DNA from: CAZVCJ01 sp964625745
GTDB lineage: Bacteria > Chloroflexota > Anaerolineae > VGOG01
Length of the DNA: 30,743 bases
Direction of reading: 5' to 3'
NCBI GenBank assembly: GCA_964625745.1
Contig: CAZVCJ010000035.1
Coordinates: forward strand, 1-30,743
Under the pieces are notes generated by a model that saw only the letters and a program-made list of their open reading frames with translations, ran no database searches and had not been told where the DNA came from. Made by a program: the position numbers and the translations under genes. Below are positions 15,034 through 23,108 of the stretch, in pieces. How positions within the stretch are numbered: the first letter of the stretch is position 1; each line of letters begins with the position of its first letter.

Positions 15034-16571
15034 GAATGGGGGTTGATGTGGGAGGCACCAATACGGACGCAGTACTGATGGACGGGACGAAGGTCGTTGG
15101 TTGGTTCAAGACACCCACCACGCCAGACGTTACCAGCGGCATTACCACCGCCATGAGGACCGTGTTGGAGCAGACCAAGGTACCTGCGGGCCAAATCAAA
15201 GCCGTGATGATTGGCACGACCCACTTCACCAACGCGGTGGTAGAACGGAAGAGGTTGATGAAGACCGCTGCCATCCGGCTGGGACTGCCGGCCACCGAAT
15301 GCTTGCCGCCGATGGTTGATTGGCCTCCTGAGCTGAGGGACACCATCGGCGATCACAAATACCTGGTGCACGGCGGCCACGAGTTCGACGGCAGGGAGAT
15401 ATCGCCTCTGGACGAGAATGAGATTCGTGAGGTGGCCAGGGACATCAAGTCCAAAGGAATCCGGGCAGTGGCTATCTCGGCCGTTTTCTCTCCTGTGAAC
15501 AGCTCCTTTGAGGAGCGGGCAGCAGAGATCATCCAGAACGAGATACCCGACGTGTCCATCAGCCTGTCTCACGAGATTGGACGCATGGGTCTATTGGAGC
15601 GAGAGAACGCGGCCATCCTCAACGCCTGCCTGGGAGACCTGGCCAGGGCCATCGTGGAGTCCTTCAGGAAAGCCCTCGTGGAGATGGAGATAGATGCGCC
15701 TTTCTACCTCAGCCAGAACGATGGCACATTAATGAGCGCAGAATTCGCCGAGAAGTATCCGGTGTTGACCTTTGCCTCAGGGCCTACCAACAGCATGAGA
15801 GGGGCCGCCTTCTTGTCCGGGGCAAAGGACGCCATGGTGGTGGACGTTGGAGGCACGACGTCGGACGTGGGCATGCTGCTGCGTGGTTTCCCTCGCGAGG
15901 CCTCTGTCGCGGTGGACATCGGCGGCGTTCGCACCAACTTCAGGATGCCCGACGTCTATTCCTTTGGGCTGGGGGGAGGCAGCATCGTCGCTCGAGAGCC
16001 TCTGAAAATCGGGCCTCAAAGCGTCGGCTATGAGCTGATTACCAAAGGGCTGGTATTTGGGGGGAGCGTGCTGACGGCGACGGACGTTGCTGTGGCCGGT
16101 GGGTTGGCCGACATAGGCGACCCTGGCGCAGTGAAAGGTCTGGATGCTGCGCTCGTTCGGCAGAGCCTGGATGAGATGCAGACGATGGTGGAAACTGCCG
16201 TGGACCGCATGAAGACCAGCGTGGAGCCGATCCCCCTGATTCTCGTCGGCGGCGGCGTCATCCTGGTCTCCAGAAAGGTAGCAGGAGCCTCCGAGATGGT
16301 CAAGCCTGAGCATTACCCTGTGGCCAACGCCATCGGCGCGGCCATCGCCCAGGTGGGAGGCGAGACCGATCGGATATTTGCCCTGGCGGAGCTTCCCAGG
16401 GACGAGGCCCTGGCCCAGGCCAGACAAGAGGCCAGCGACAAGGCCATAGCGGCCGGGGCCGACGAGGAGACCATCACCATCGTGGACGTAGACGAGGTCC
16501 CATTGAGCTACTTGCCCAGCAATGCCGTCAGGATCCGGGTCAAGGCCGTCGGCGACCTGGCCCTCAAATGA
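15030..16571 (+). CDS. Hydantoinase/oxoprolinase family protein (HyuA-like, short form)
   Basis: A 513-residue ASKHA-fold enzyme subunit. The first phosphate motif is MGVDVGGTNTDAVLM at the N terminus; the IGTTHFTNAV block and the second phosphate motif VVDVGGTTSDVGML follow, and the glycine-rich VGGGVILV is near the C terminus. ATP-dependent hydantoinase and 5-oxoprolinase A subunits phosphorylate the cyclic amide to drive ring opening. This version lacks the extra C-terminal domain of the ~690-residue A subunits and no HyuB gene is next to it. Instead two DUF917 genes follow, an association common for the short form. ATG 15030 overlaps the previous stop; ATG 15036 is an alternative. Confidence 0.87.
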   Translation: MRMGVDVGGTNTDAVLMDGTKVVGWFKTPTTPDVTSGITTAMRTVLEQTKVPAGQIKAVMIGTTHFTNAVVERKRLMKTAAIRLGLPATECLPPMVDWPPELRDTIGDHKYLVHGGHEFDGREISPLDENEIREVARDIKSKGIRAVAISAVFSPVNSSFEERAAEIIQNEIPDVSISLSHEIGRMGLLERENAAILNACLGDLARAIVESFRKALVEMEIDAPFYLSQNDGTLMSAEFAEKYPVLTFASGPTNSMRGAAFLSGAKDAMVVDVGGTTSDVGMLLRGFPREASVAVDIGGVRTNFRMPDVYSFGLGGGSIVAREPLKIGPQSVGYELITKGLVFGGSVLTATDVAVAGGLADIGDPGAVKGLDAALVRQSLDEMQTMVETAVDRMKTSVEPIPLILVGGGVILVSRKVAGASEMVKPEHYPVANAIGAAIAQVGGETDRIFALAELPRDEALAQARQEASDKAIAAGADEETITIVDVDEVPLSYLPSNAVRIRVKAVGDLALK

Positions 16572-16589
16572 GACAGATCGCGGTTTCGT

Positions 16590-16668
16590 AGTGACGATGC
16601 TTCGGCTACGCTCAGCACAGGCTTTAGTCGTTCTGGCACACGTGCGACTGAAGTCGCTACTACGACAA
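16590..16668. repeat. Palindromic intergenic element of GACTGAAGTCGCTACTACG type
   Basis: CGTAGTGACGA near 16597 and CGACTGAAGTCGCTACTACG at 16645-16664 are imperfect inverse copies, and an inner stem CTTTAGTCG (16622-16630) pairs with CGACTGAAG (16645-16653). It lies between the hydantoinase-like gene and the first DUF917 gene and is probably a REP or MITE-like repeat. Confidence 0.5.
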
Positions 16669-16690
16669 GTCGGAGAAAGGATGAACTGAA

Positions 16691-17770
16691 ATGAGACTGC
16701 TACACCCAGAAAACGTCGAGGATGTCGCCCTGGGAGCGGCCGTCCTGGGCACTGGCGGGGGCGGCGATCCCTACATCGGCAAGCTGATGGGGATTCAGGC
16801 CATTCGCGAGTTCGGGCCGGTGACTTTGCTCTCCCTGGATGAGATAGACGATGACGCCTTGATCGTGCCTACGGCCATGATGGGCGCCCCCACGGTGATC
16901 GTGGAGAAGCTGCCCAAAGGGGACGAGATCATCAAAGCCTTTCACGCCCTGGAGAGCTATCTGGGGCAAAAGATCACGGCCACCATGTCGGCCGAGGCGG
17001 GAGGGTTGAACTCTGTCACCCCTCTCACCGTGGCAGCCCGCCTGCGCATACCCATGGTGGATTGCGACGGCATGGGGCGGGCCTTCCCGGAGCTGCAAAT
17101 GGTGACCGCCACCTTGTACGGCATCTCGTCTACCCCCTTCGCCATGGGCGACGAGAAAGGCAACAGCGCGATTCTCAATACCATCAACAACCGTTGGACG
17201 GAGACCTTTTCGCGCAGCATCACCATAGACATGGGCTGTACCGCTCTGATCGCCTGCTATGCCACGACGGGGAAGGAACTGAAGGAGTGGGGGGTACCCG
17301 ATACGATGACCCTGGTGGAGGAGATCGGCCGCACCATCAGGCAGGCCCGGACATCCAAGACCAATGTGGTCGAGGCGGTCAGGCAGGTGGTTGGGGGCTT
17401 TCAGGTTTTCAAAGGAAAGATCGTGGACGTGCAACGTCGTACAGAAAAAGGCTTCGCCAGGGGGGAGGCGGTCTTCGAGGGCGTTGATGAATACGCCTCC
17501 CAAACCCTCCAGCTCCAATTCCAGAATGAGAACCTGGTGGCCATAGTGGATGGGGAAGTGGTGGTCTCAGTGCCAGACCTGATCACTGTCCTGGAAACGG
17601 AGAGCGGTGAGCCCATCACCACCGAGACGCTGCGCTACGGCTTCCGGGTGACGGTGTTGGGCATCCCCTGCCACGAGAAATGGCGTACACCAGCGGGGCT
17701 GGCGTTGGTGGGGCCTCGCTATTTCGGCTACGACATTGACTGGGTTCCCGTCGAGGAGAGGTATGGGTAG
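16691..17770 (+). CDS. DUF917 family protein (S-methyl-thiohydantoin desulfurase-like), paralogue 1
   Basis: A 359-residue cytoplasmic protein. It opens with the glycine-rich AAVLGTGGGGDPYIGKL that defines DUF917, followed by VDCDGMGRAFPELQM, a conserved acidic block of this family, and ends with PRYFGYDIDWVPVEERYG. The family has been tied to (thio)hydantoin metabolism and often occurs with HyuA-like proteins, as here. The next gene is a paralogue, so the two may form a heteromeric complex with the hydantoinase-like protein. The exact reaction is not known from sequence. Confidence 0.85.
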   Translation: MRLLHPENVEDVALGAAVLGTGGGGDPYIGKLMGIQAIREFGPVTLLSLDEIDDDALIVPTAMMGAPTVIVEKLPKGDEIIKAFHALESYLGQKITATMSAEAGGLNSVTPLTVAARLRIPMVDCDGMGRAFPELQMVTATLYGISSTPFAMGDEKGNSAILNTINNRWTETFSRSITIDMGCTALIACYATTGKELKEWGVPDTMTLVEEIGRTIRQARTSKTNVVEAVRQVVGGFQVFKGKIVDVQRRTEKGFARGEAVFEGVDEYASQTLQLQFQNENLVAIVDGEVVVSVPDLITVLETESGEPITTETLRYGFRVTVLGIPCHEKWRTPAGLALVGPRYFGYDIDWVPVEERYG

Positions 17771-17786
17771 TAGAAAGGAGAGCGAA

Positions 17787-18929
17787 ATGGGTAATGTGGT
17801 ATTGCGCACGCGACAAGAGTGTGAGGATTTTGTGCGTGGCCTCTGCTTCATGGGAGCGGGCGGAGGCGGAAGACCGAGCAGGGGACTGAAGCTGCTTCTC
17901 GATCAGTTGGAGGCCGGTCGTGAAATCGAGTGGGTGGACGTAGATAACCTGCCCGACGAAGCATGGACGGCAACAGTGGCTGGCATGGGGGGCAGAGGTG
18001 GCGCAGGTGTCACCGAGGAAGAGTTGGCTGAACTCGGATGCGTCGAGCAGAAATATGACTCGTTAGGTCTGATGGTGGCCGCTGTTCAGGCGCTGGAAGA
18101 CGCTGCGGGGATCAAGGTGGAAGCCATCGTCCCAGGAGAGATAGGGGGCGGCAATGTTCCGGCGCCTATCGTGGCGGCGTTAGAACTGGGCTTGCCTGTA
18201 GTGGATGGCGACTACGCCGGTGGGCGAGCTATTCCTGAGCTGCCGCAGACGATAGCGGAGATTCGCGGAGTGCCGGTCTCCCCTCTGTCCTTTGTCACCC
18301 GCTGGGGTGATGTGATGATCCTCAAAGACACGATCAGCACGGCCATGGCCGACCGCATCGGCCGCATGATGTGTGTGGCTGCTTATGGCGGGGTAGGGAT
18401 CTCCTGGTATCTTTTGCAGATCAAGGATGTCAAGGAGGTGCTGGCGGCCGGCACGCTGACCCAGGCCCTGAAGGTCGGGCAGGCGATTCGAGAGGCTCGC
18501 GAGCAGGGTGCCGACCCGGTGGCGGAGGCGGTCAAGGCCGCTGATGGCTGGTTGCTTTTCGAGGGCGAGCTCACCACCACGGAGATAGCGGATGAGCAGT
18601 CGTACGCCTTCGGGCTGGGAAGTCACACCTTGAAAGGTCTGGGAGGCCACGAGGGCCACACCTTCAGGATCTGGTACAAGAACGAGTACCACCTGAGCTG
18701 GATGGACGGCAGGCCTTTCGTGACCAGCCCCGACGCGCTCATCATGGTAGACCTGAAGACGGGCGAACCCGCCACCAGCTACGATTTCTCGGTGGGGGAT
18801 CAGGTGGCGGTCGTTGGACGCAAGGCCCACCCAGTTCACCGCACAGCGAAGGGAATTGAATTGCTGGGTCCTCGACACTTCGGGTTTGATCTCGACTATG
18901 TCCCTATTGAGGAAAGGGTGAAAGCCTGA
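17787..18929 (+). CDS. DUF917 family protein, paralogue 2
   Basis: A 380-residue paralogue of the preceding gene with the same landmarks: GLCFMGAGGGGRPSRGLKLL at the N terminus, VVDGDYAGGRAIPEL in the middle and GPRHFGFDLDYVPIEERVKA at the end. It carries an extra glycine-rich block, GMGGRGGAG, where paralogue 1 has a shorter loop. ATG 17787 with AAAGGAG upstream was chosen over a start that would overlap paralogue 1. Divergence between the two copies is strong, which suggests distinct roles rather than recent duplication. Confidence 0.85.
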   Translation: MGNVVLRTRQECEDFVRGLCFMGAGGGGRPSRGLKLLLDQLEAGREIEWVDVDNLPDEAWTATVAGMGGRGGAGVTEEELAELGCVEQKYDSLGLMVAAVQALEDAAGIKVEAIVPGEIGGGNVPAPIVAALELGLPVVDGDYAGGRAIPELPQTIAEIRGVPVSPLSFVTRWGDVMILKDTISTAMADRIGRMMCVAAYGGVGISWYLLQIKDVKEVLAAGTLTQALKVGQAIREAREQGADPVAEAVKAADGWLLFEGELTTTEIADEQSYAFGLGSHTLKGLGGHEGHTFRIWYKNEYHLSWMDGRPFVTSPDALIMVDLKTGEPATSYDFSVGDQVAVVGRKAHPVHRTAKGIELLGPRHFGFDLDYVPIEERVKA

Positions 18930-18944
18930 GCTGAAGCTCAGGGC
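18925..18944 (+). terminator. Short hairpin at the end of the DUF917 operon
   Basis: CCTGAGC and GCTCAGG pair across a TGAA loop, and the structure includes the stop codon of the second DUF917 gene. A further GC-rich stretch, AGCCCTGCGGGCT, follows at about 18956-18968. No clear T-run is present, so Rho-independent termination is uncertain. Confidence 0.35.
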
Positions 18945-19025
18945 TGAAAGGACAAAGCCCTGCGGGCTGGATAAGGGCTGTCCCAAAGTGGACGAGGATC
19001 TTCAGAATCAGTGTGGCGAGGCGTT

Positions 19026-19082
19026 GGAGTCCCCAACTTGTTGGGGGTACAGCGCAGCAAACCCGAACAAGTTCGGGACTCC
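19026..19082. repeat. 21-bp near-perfect inverted repeat of GGAGTCCCGAACTTGTTCGGG type
   Basis: The left arm at 19026-19046 and the right arm at 19062-19082 are inverse copies with a single-position difference and a 15-base spacer. The element sits in the gap before the metalloenzyme gene. It has the look of a dispersed REP-type palindrome and may also serve as a terminator. Confidence 0.7.
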
Positions 19083-19120
19083 GGTGCGCCAACGTTTAAC
19101 CATTCTTTTGGGGGACCGAC

Positions 19121-20215
19121 ATGGCAGAAAGCTTCGATCTAGAAAAGTTGTTGATTGACGTATTCGCACCGCAACCAGGCGAGAAGGTCCTGGTCATGAC
19201 CGATCTGCCTCACGGAGAGTGGCCCGATAATGAGAAGTGGGCGTCCCGACGAGAGATGGCCCAAGAGTGGCATGCGGCCTTCCAGCAGTTGGGAACCAAG
19301 CTGGGGCTCAGTGTGCATCCTCTCCTCACCTATGCAGCTACCGGCGCTCATAGCGGGCCCCTTCCAGAGGAGGGAGAAATGGACGGTCAGCCGGTGCGCC
19401 TGGAGGACATCTTGTCCGACACAGACGTCGCCGTGGCTCTCACGGAGTACTCTGCTACAGCCCCACTGATTGGGTTCAGCCAGAAATTTCCCAACCTGCG
19501 GGCGGCCAGCATGCCGGGGGTCACGAAGAGCATGGAGCAAACAGCCCTGGCGGCGGACTACAGCGAGGTGGCTCGCAAGAGCCATATCCTGGCCGACAAG
19601 GTGAGCCAGGCGGTGGGCGCGAAGGTGGAGTTCTCCACCGGCCATCACCTGTACTTCGACCTGCGATATCGCCAGGCTGAGGCCGATGATGGGCAACTGC
19701 ACGCGGACAAGAAGGGCGTGCGCCTCATCAATCTACCCAGCGGCGAGGCCTTTATCGCTCCTTACGAGGGAGAAGTGGAGGGCCAGCCTAGCCGTACAAA
19801 AGGCATGATCCCTGTCATGGTTGACGATGAACTGGTCTTGCTCAGGGTGCAGGAGAACCGCATCGTGGAGGTGATCGGCGACGGCCCACAGGCGGCTCAG
19901 GAACGGGACTACTTCGCCGTAGACCAGGCGCGCTGCAACATCGCTGAGTTGGGCCTGGGCTGCAACGACAAGGCCGTCATCTCTGGAAGCGTCTTGGAGG
20001 ACGAGAAGGTGCTGGGGCTGCACTGGGCCTATGGCCGTAGCGATCACATCGGGGGAGTCGTAGGCGTCGCCGATTTCAGCCATACCAGCCACGTCGTTCA
20101 TCATGACATTGTCTACCCCAGGGGTGGTCGCATCGAGATCGCGAGTCTCGTTCTGAGATATGAGGATGGGACGAGCGAGGAGATCATCAAAGGTGGTCAG
20201 TACACGATATTCTAG
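19121..20215 (+). CDS. M29 aminopeptidase / NicX-like metalloenzyme
   Basis: A 364-residue protein. The metal ligands expected for the M29 leucyl aminopeptidase fold can be placed at E209 (NLPSGEAF), E276 (IAELGLG), H301 (GLHWAYGRSDHIGG), H327 and D329 (VHHDI). The same fold is used by 2,5-dihydroxypyridine dioxygenase (NicX). The protein is close to the usual length for M29 (~370-410). The start ATG 19121 has GGGGGA upstream. In this context a hydrolase acting on a product of the hydantoin-type pathway, or a peptidase partner of the importer, is plausible. I cannot decide between peptidase and ring-cleaving activity. Confidence 0.7.
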   Translation: MAESFDLEKLLIDVFAPQPGEKVLVMTDLPHGEWPDNEKWASRREMAQEWHAAFQQLGTKLGLSVHPLLTYAATGAHSGPLPEEGEMDGQPVRLEDILSDTDVAVALTEYSATAPLIGFSQKFPNLRAASMPGVTKSMEQTALAADYSEVARKSHILADKVSQAVGAKVEFSTGHHLYFDLRYRQAEADDGQLHADKKGVRLINLPSGEAFIAPYEGEVEGQPSRTKGMIPVMVDDELVLLRVQENRIVEVIGDGPQAAQERDYFAVDQARCNIAELGLGCNDKAVISGSVLEDEKVLGLHWAYGRSDHIGGVVGVADFSHTSHVVHHDIVYPRGGRIEIASLVLRYEDGTSEEIIKGGQYTIF

Positions 20216-20218
20216 CAT

Positions 20219-20295
20219 ATCGCCTCCTCCAGCGGAGTTCGCCCCCTGGCGACTGGAGGAGCAGTACGACTTTGGCGATGTGAGGACTTGGCTGC
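20219..20295 (+). pseudogene. Duplicated 3' fragment of the racemase-family gene
   Basis: It aligns without gaps to 639-715 in the racemase gene, with five differences in 77 bases (at 661, 696, 699, 700 and 702 of the racemase). Three fall at third codon positions and the other two give T to A and I to V. This pattern fits a remnant of a diverged functional paralogue better than a randomly decaying copy. It runs directly into gene-tail repeat copy 2. Confidence 0.85.
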
Positions 20296-20297
20296 TT

Positions 20298-20454
20298 CCT
20301 CGGTCCTCCACCGGGCTGTAGGTTTCACCCCCATTGCGAGCACGCCACGCCTCGCTGTGCGGAGGAACCGCTACCGATGGAGACCGTGCCTGGCCATGAG
20401 GTTAGCTGTTTCCTGTACGCTTGAGAGAAGCTCCGCGAGGAAATTTCTGCGTTG
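20298..20454 (+). repeat. Gene-tail repeat, copy 2
   Basis: It corresponds to the end of the DppD-type ATPase gene from the CCTCGGTCCTCC word to just past the stop codon. A six-base in-frame deletion leaves the reading frame intact to the same stop (…CRC-like tail ending GHEVSCFLYA). The large hairpin is reduced to its first arm. It lies in the leader of the DUF169 gene. Confidence 0.85.
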
Positions 20455-20480
20455 AAGTGAAATAGGGAGGCAATCGCACA

Positions 20481-21275
20481 ATGAAGGAATTGAGCGTCTA
20501 TTGTGGGTACGGGGAGGAACTTGAGAGGCGGCTGCGACTAAAAACGTTCCCTGTGGCGGTGAAACTGCTGGAACAAGAATCAGACATTCCCCAAGGCGCG
20601 ATGCGACCTGTTGAGGATTTCGGCCATCACCTGTCTCTTTGTCAGGCGTTTCAGCTTTCACGTCGTGAGGGCCAGGCCATGGCCATGCTGAAAGAAGACA
20701 TGTGGTGCTTCGAACCGGTCGTCGGTTACGGGCTTGCGGAGCCGTCAGAGTATTTCTTGCAGGGACATAACCGCTACCCGAAGGACGTAGCGACTCTGGA
20801 AGCGGGCAGTCATTACGCTCGTGAGTTCCCTCGTTTGGAAGTCGGCAAGTACGTCGGTGTGGTGTCGGCACCGCTAAAAACGACCAGCTTTGAACCCGAT
20901 CTGATTATGATCTACGGTGATTCGGCACAGTTGAACCTGCTGCTCCTGGGAAGGGAGTACAAAGAGGGCTACAATCTCAAGTGCGCGCTGTCCGGCCATG
21001 CGGCGTGCGTCTATGCCGTGGTACCCGCCGTGCAGAGCGGGGAGTGCCAGGTCGCGGTGCCGTGTCGTGGCGACCGCTACCGTGCGATGGCTGGAGATGA
21101 TGAATTGATCTTCACCGTCCCCCGGCAGAGGCTGGAGGACTTGATGGCTGGACTCAGGCACGTCAACTCGACTGGTTCGCAGCTTCCCAAGGGCTATTCG
21201 TTCCAGCCTGAGTATCCTCTGCCTGAGAGCTATGAAAAGATAGCTCAAATGATGGACTACCTCCCAGATGTATGA
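20481..21275 (+). CDS. DUF169 family protein
   Basis: A 264-residue protein with the DUF169 hallmarks FPVAVKLLEQ near the N terminus, LSLCQAFQLSRREGQ, EDMWCFEPVVGYGL, and CRGDRYRAMAGDDELIFTVP in the C-terminal half. The two cysteines in LCQAF and MWCFEP are well placed for cofactor or metal binding, but no activity is established. AGGGAGG at 20464-20470 precedes ATG 20481. The stop overlaps the start of a broken C_GCAxxG_C_C gene, a redox-type family, which suggests these two were once cotranscribed. Confidence 0.85.
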   Translation: MKELSVYCGYGEELERRLRLKTFPVAVKLLEQESDIPQGAMRPVEDFGHHLSLCQAFQLSRREGQAMAMLKEDMWCFEPVVGYGLAEPSEYFLQGHNRYPKDVATLEAGSHYAREFPRLEVGKYVGVVSAPLKTTSFEPDLIMIYGDSAQLNLLLLGREYKEGYNLKCALSGHAACVYAVVPAVQSGECQVAVPCRGDRYRAMAGDDELIFTVPRQRLEDLMAGLRHVNSTGSQLPKGYSFQPEYPLPESYEKIAQMMDYLPDV

Positions 21276-21513
21276 TAGGTTCAAGGAGGAAATGGGCAGC
21301 ACCACTTGCTTTGAGATTCAGAAAAAGCTGCTGGGCAGAACCTTTGATTTCAAGCAAGATGAGGACGCCGAGGAGTGGTAAAAAGCTGGCGGGCTAGAAA
21401 AATGTCCCCTGGTTTGTGGTGTTGCCGTGCGGATCGCTGCCGACATCATAATTGACCTCCTCGCAGCAGGCGGCGAGAGTGCTATCCTGGATGTGTATAT
21501 GTACTCGATTTGA
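21268..21513 (+). pseudogene. Remnant of a C_GCAxxG_C_C redox-active family gene
   Basis: From ATG 21268 the frame reads YDRFKEEMGSTTCFEIQKKLLGRTFDF, is stopped by TAA at 21379-21381, and continues in the same frame with GGLEKCPLVCGVAVRIAADIIIDLL to a TGA at 21511-21513. This matches the C-terminal half of the family, including the cysteines after the FKEE..GST block and the CP-x-V-x-G motif. The N-terminal half with the GCAxxG motif is absent. It is therefore a truncated gene with an in-frame stop. Confidence 0.6.
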
Positions 21514-21538
21514 ATTCACTCCCACTTTGTGGTAATAT
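21510..21538 (+). promoter_or_regulatory. Possible sigma-70-type promoter before the restriction-modification remnant
   Basis: TTGAAT at 21510-21515 and TAATAT at 21533-21538 are 17 bases apart and lie ~40 bases upstream of ATG 21577. The surroundings are AT-rich. Each hexamer matches the consensus at four of six positions. Confidence 0.35.
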
Positions 21539-21576
21539 TAGAGCAGGACCAGGATCTGCAAAGGAAGTAGGAGTAT

Positions 21577-21897
21577 ATGACCTCAATCACGATAGAAGAA
21601 AAGATAAGAAAACTGGCCGCAGAATACGCGGAACGACTCAAAGAGAGAATTGATCAACGTGTCGAGGAGATGGAGGGAGATGACAAGTCTCACTTTCTCG
21701 TCTATCGCGTTCTGGGCATCACGGACGAAGAAGGTCGCCTGATTGACGTTTACCAGAACAAGGGGCGGTTTCTTTACAGATACGCTGGGGCCTTTCTTGA
21801 GAGCGCTGCAAAACTGTGTTTCCGAGAGAAATACCCGGATGCCGATTCTGTGAGGAGAACACGCGTAAGTCATGAAGGCTCAAATTTACAAGGGTGA
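21577..21897 (+). CDS. Truncated ApaLI-like restriction endonuclease, N-terminal fragment
   Basis: A 106-residue protein. The stretch SHFLVYRVLGITDEEGRLIDVYQNKGRFLYRYAGAFLESAAKLCFREKYPDA closely resembles the N-terminal third of ApaLI-family type II restriction enzymes as I recall them. In that family the catalytic E/D-x-K region follows after about residue 100; here the protein diverges after SVRR and ends. It therefore lacks the nuclease core and is probably inactive, or serves another role. It overlaps the methyltransferase gene by 26 bases. The founding enzyme recognises GTGCAC; the specificity here is unknown. Confidence 0.6.
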   Translation: MTSITIEEKIRKLAAEYAERLKERIDQRVEEMEGDDKSHFLVYRVLGITDEEGRLIDVYQNKGRFLYRYAGAFLESAAKLCFREKYPDADSVRRTRVSHEGSNLQG

Positions 21898-23080
21898 CTG
21901 TTTAGACATTCTTAGAGGTTTCGACGACGAGAGCGTCGATTTAGTGTACCTCGATCCGCCATTCTTCACCCAAAAGACTCACACTCTTCGAACGAGAGAC
22001 CGCCAACAAGAATTCTCATTTGAGGATCTTTGGTCGTCTCACACAGAGTACGCCAGGTTCATCTACGAGCGGCTTGAGCAAATGTGGCGAGTGTTATCCT
22101 GTACCGGGTCTCTTTTCTTTCACTGTGACCGAAACGCTTCTCATATCGTCCGCGCCTTACTTGATGATGTGTTTGGGCCTGATATGTTCAGGTCTGAAAT
22201 CATCTGGTATTACAGGCGTTGGTCAAATGCTCAAAAAGGTTTGCTGCCCGCACATCAAACCATCTACTACTACACAAAGTCAGATGAGTATACGTTTAAC
22301 ATCTTTTACCGGGACTACTCTGCTTCTACCAATGTTGACCAGATACTCCAGAGAAGGAAGCGCGACGAAACGGGTAGAGCTGTCTATGAAACAGATGAAG
22401 ACGGACGTATAGTACCTAGCGGCGGCAAGAGGGGTGTGCCACTGAGAGATGTTTGGGACATTCCGTATCTTAATCCCAAGGCAAAGGAACGCACTGGCTA
22501 TCCAACTCAGAAGCCGCTCTTGTTGCTAGAGCGCATTGTTGAGATTGCAACTGAAGAAGGCGATATCGTCTTGGACCCTTTCTGTGGCAGTGGTACTACA
22601 CTGGTGGCTGCCGTATCGCTCAAGCGACAAGCAATCGGCATTGACACTTCAGACGATGCGCTAGAGATAACACGTAAGCGCCTGGATCGCCCTATTAAGA
22701 CAGAGTCCAGGCTTCTTCAGCAAGGACGAAGCTCCTACAAAAACGCCGATGAAGAGGCATTGTCGCTACTTCGCGGTTTAGAATACGCCCCAGTTCAGAG
22801 AAACAAGGGCATTGACGCGATTCTCAAGAACGACTTGGATGGTAACCCCATCTTGGTTCGGGTACAGAGGCCTGATGAGACCATACTTGAAGCCGCTAAC
22901 TGTCTGTACAAGGCATCAAAAGGGAAAAGGGCCGCAGCTTTGTTTGTGGTTGCTACTCAGAGAGGTGGGTACTTCGAGTTTGAGAACCAGTTTCCCCCCA
23001 ATGTCATAATTGTAAACGCCCCTGTTTTGGCTATTTCAGACAATCTAGCCCAACTTGAAGATACTTCCTTCGGCCTGTAG
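21872..23080 (+). CDS. DNA methyltransferase (N6-adenine or N4-cytosine), with C-terminal extension
   Basis: A 402-residue enzyme with motif order IV-then-I: DPPF at 28-31 near the N terminus and the SAM-binding DPFCGSGT at 235-242. That order with the recognition region between them is the beta class. Residues GYPTQKPLLLLERIV before motif I are also typical. After about residue 285 comes an extra ~115-residue domain (RNKGIDAILKN, ILVRVQRPDETILEAANCLYKASKGKRAA) that is not part of the core and that I cannot assign. With the upstream nuclease fragment, this looks like the surviving methylase of a decayed type II system. No clear ribosome site precedes ATG 21872, consistent with translational coupling. 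Confidence 0.88.
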   Translation: MKAQIYKGDCLDILRGFDDESVDLVYLDPPFFTQKTHTLRTRDRQQEFSFEDLWSSHTEYARFIYERLEQMWRVLSCTGSLFFHCDRNASHIVRALLDDVFGPDMFRSEIIWYYRRWSNAQKGLLPAHQTIYYYTKSDEYTFNIFYRDYSASTNVDQILQRRKRDETGRAVYETDEDGRIVPSGGKRGVPLRDVWDIPYLNPKAKERTGYPTQKPLLLLERIVEIATEEGDIVLDPFCGSGTTLVAAVSLKRQAIGIDTSDDALEITRKRLDRPIKTESRLLQQGRSSYKNADEEALSLLRGLEYAPVQRNKGIDAILKNDLDGNPILVRVQRPDETILEAANCLYKASKGKRAAALFVVATQRGGYFEFENQFPPNVIIVNAPVLAISDNLAQLEDTSFGL

Positions 23081-23108
23081 TACCAACTGGATCAGCCAGG
23101 AAGACAGG

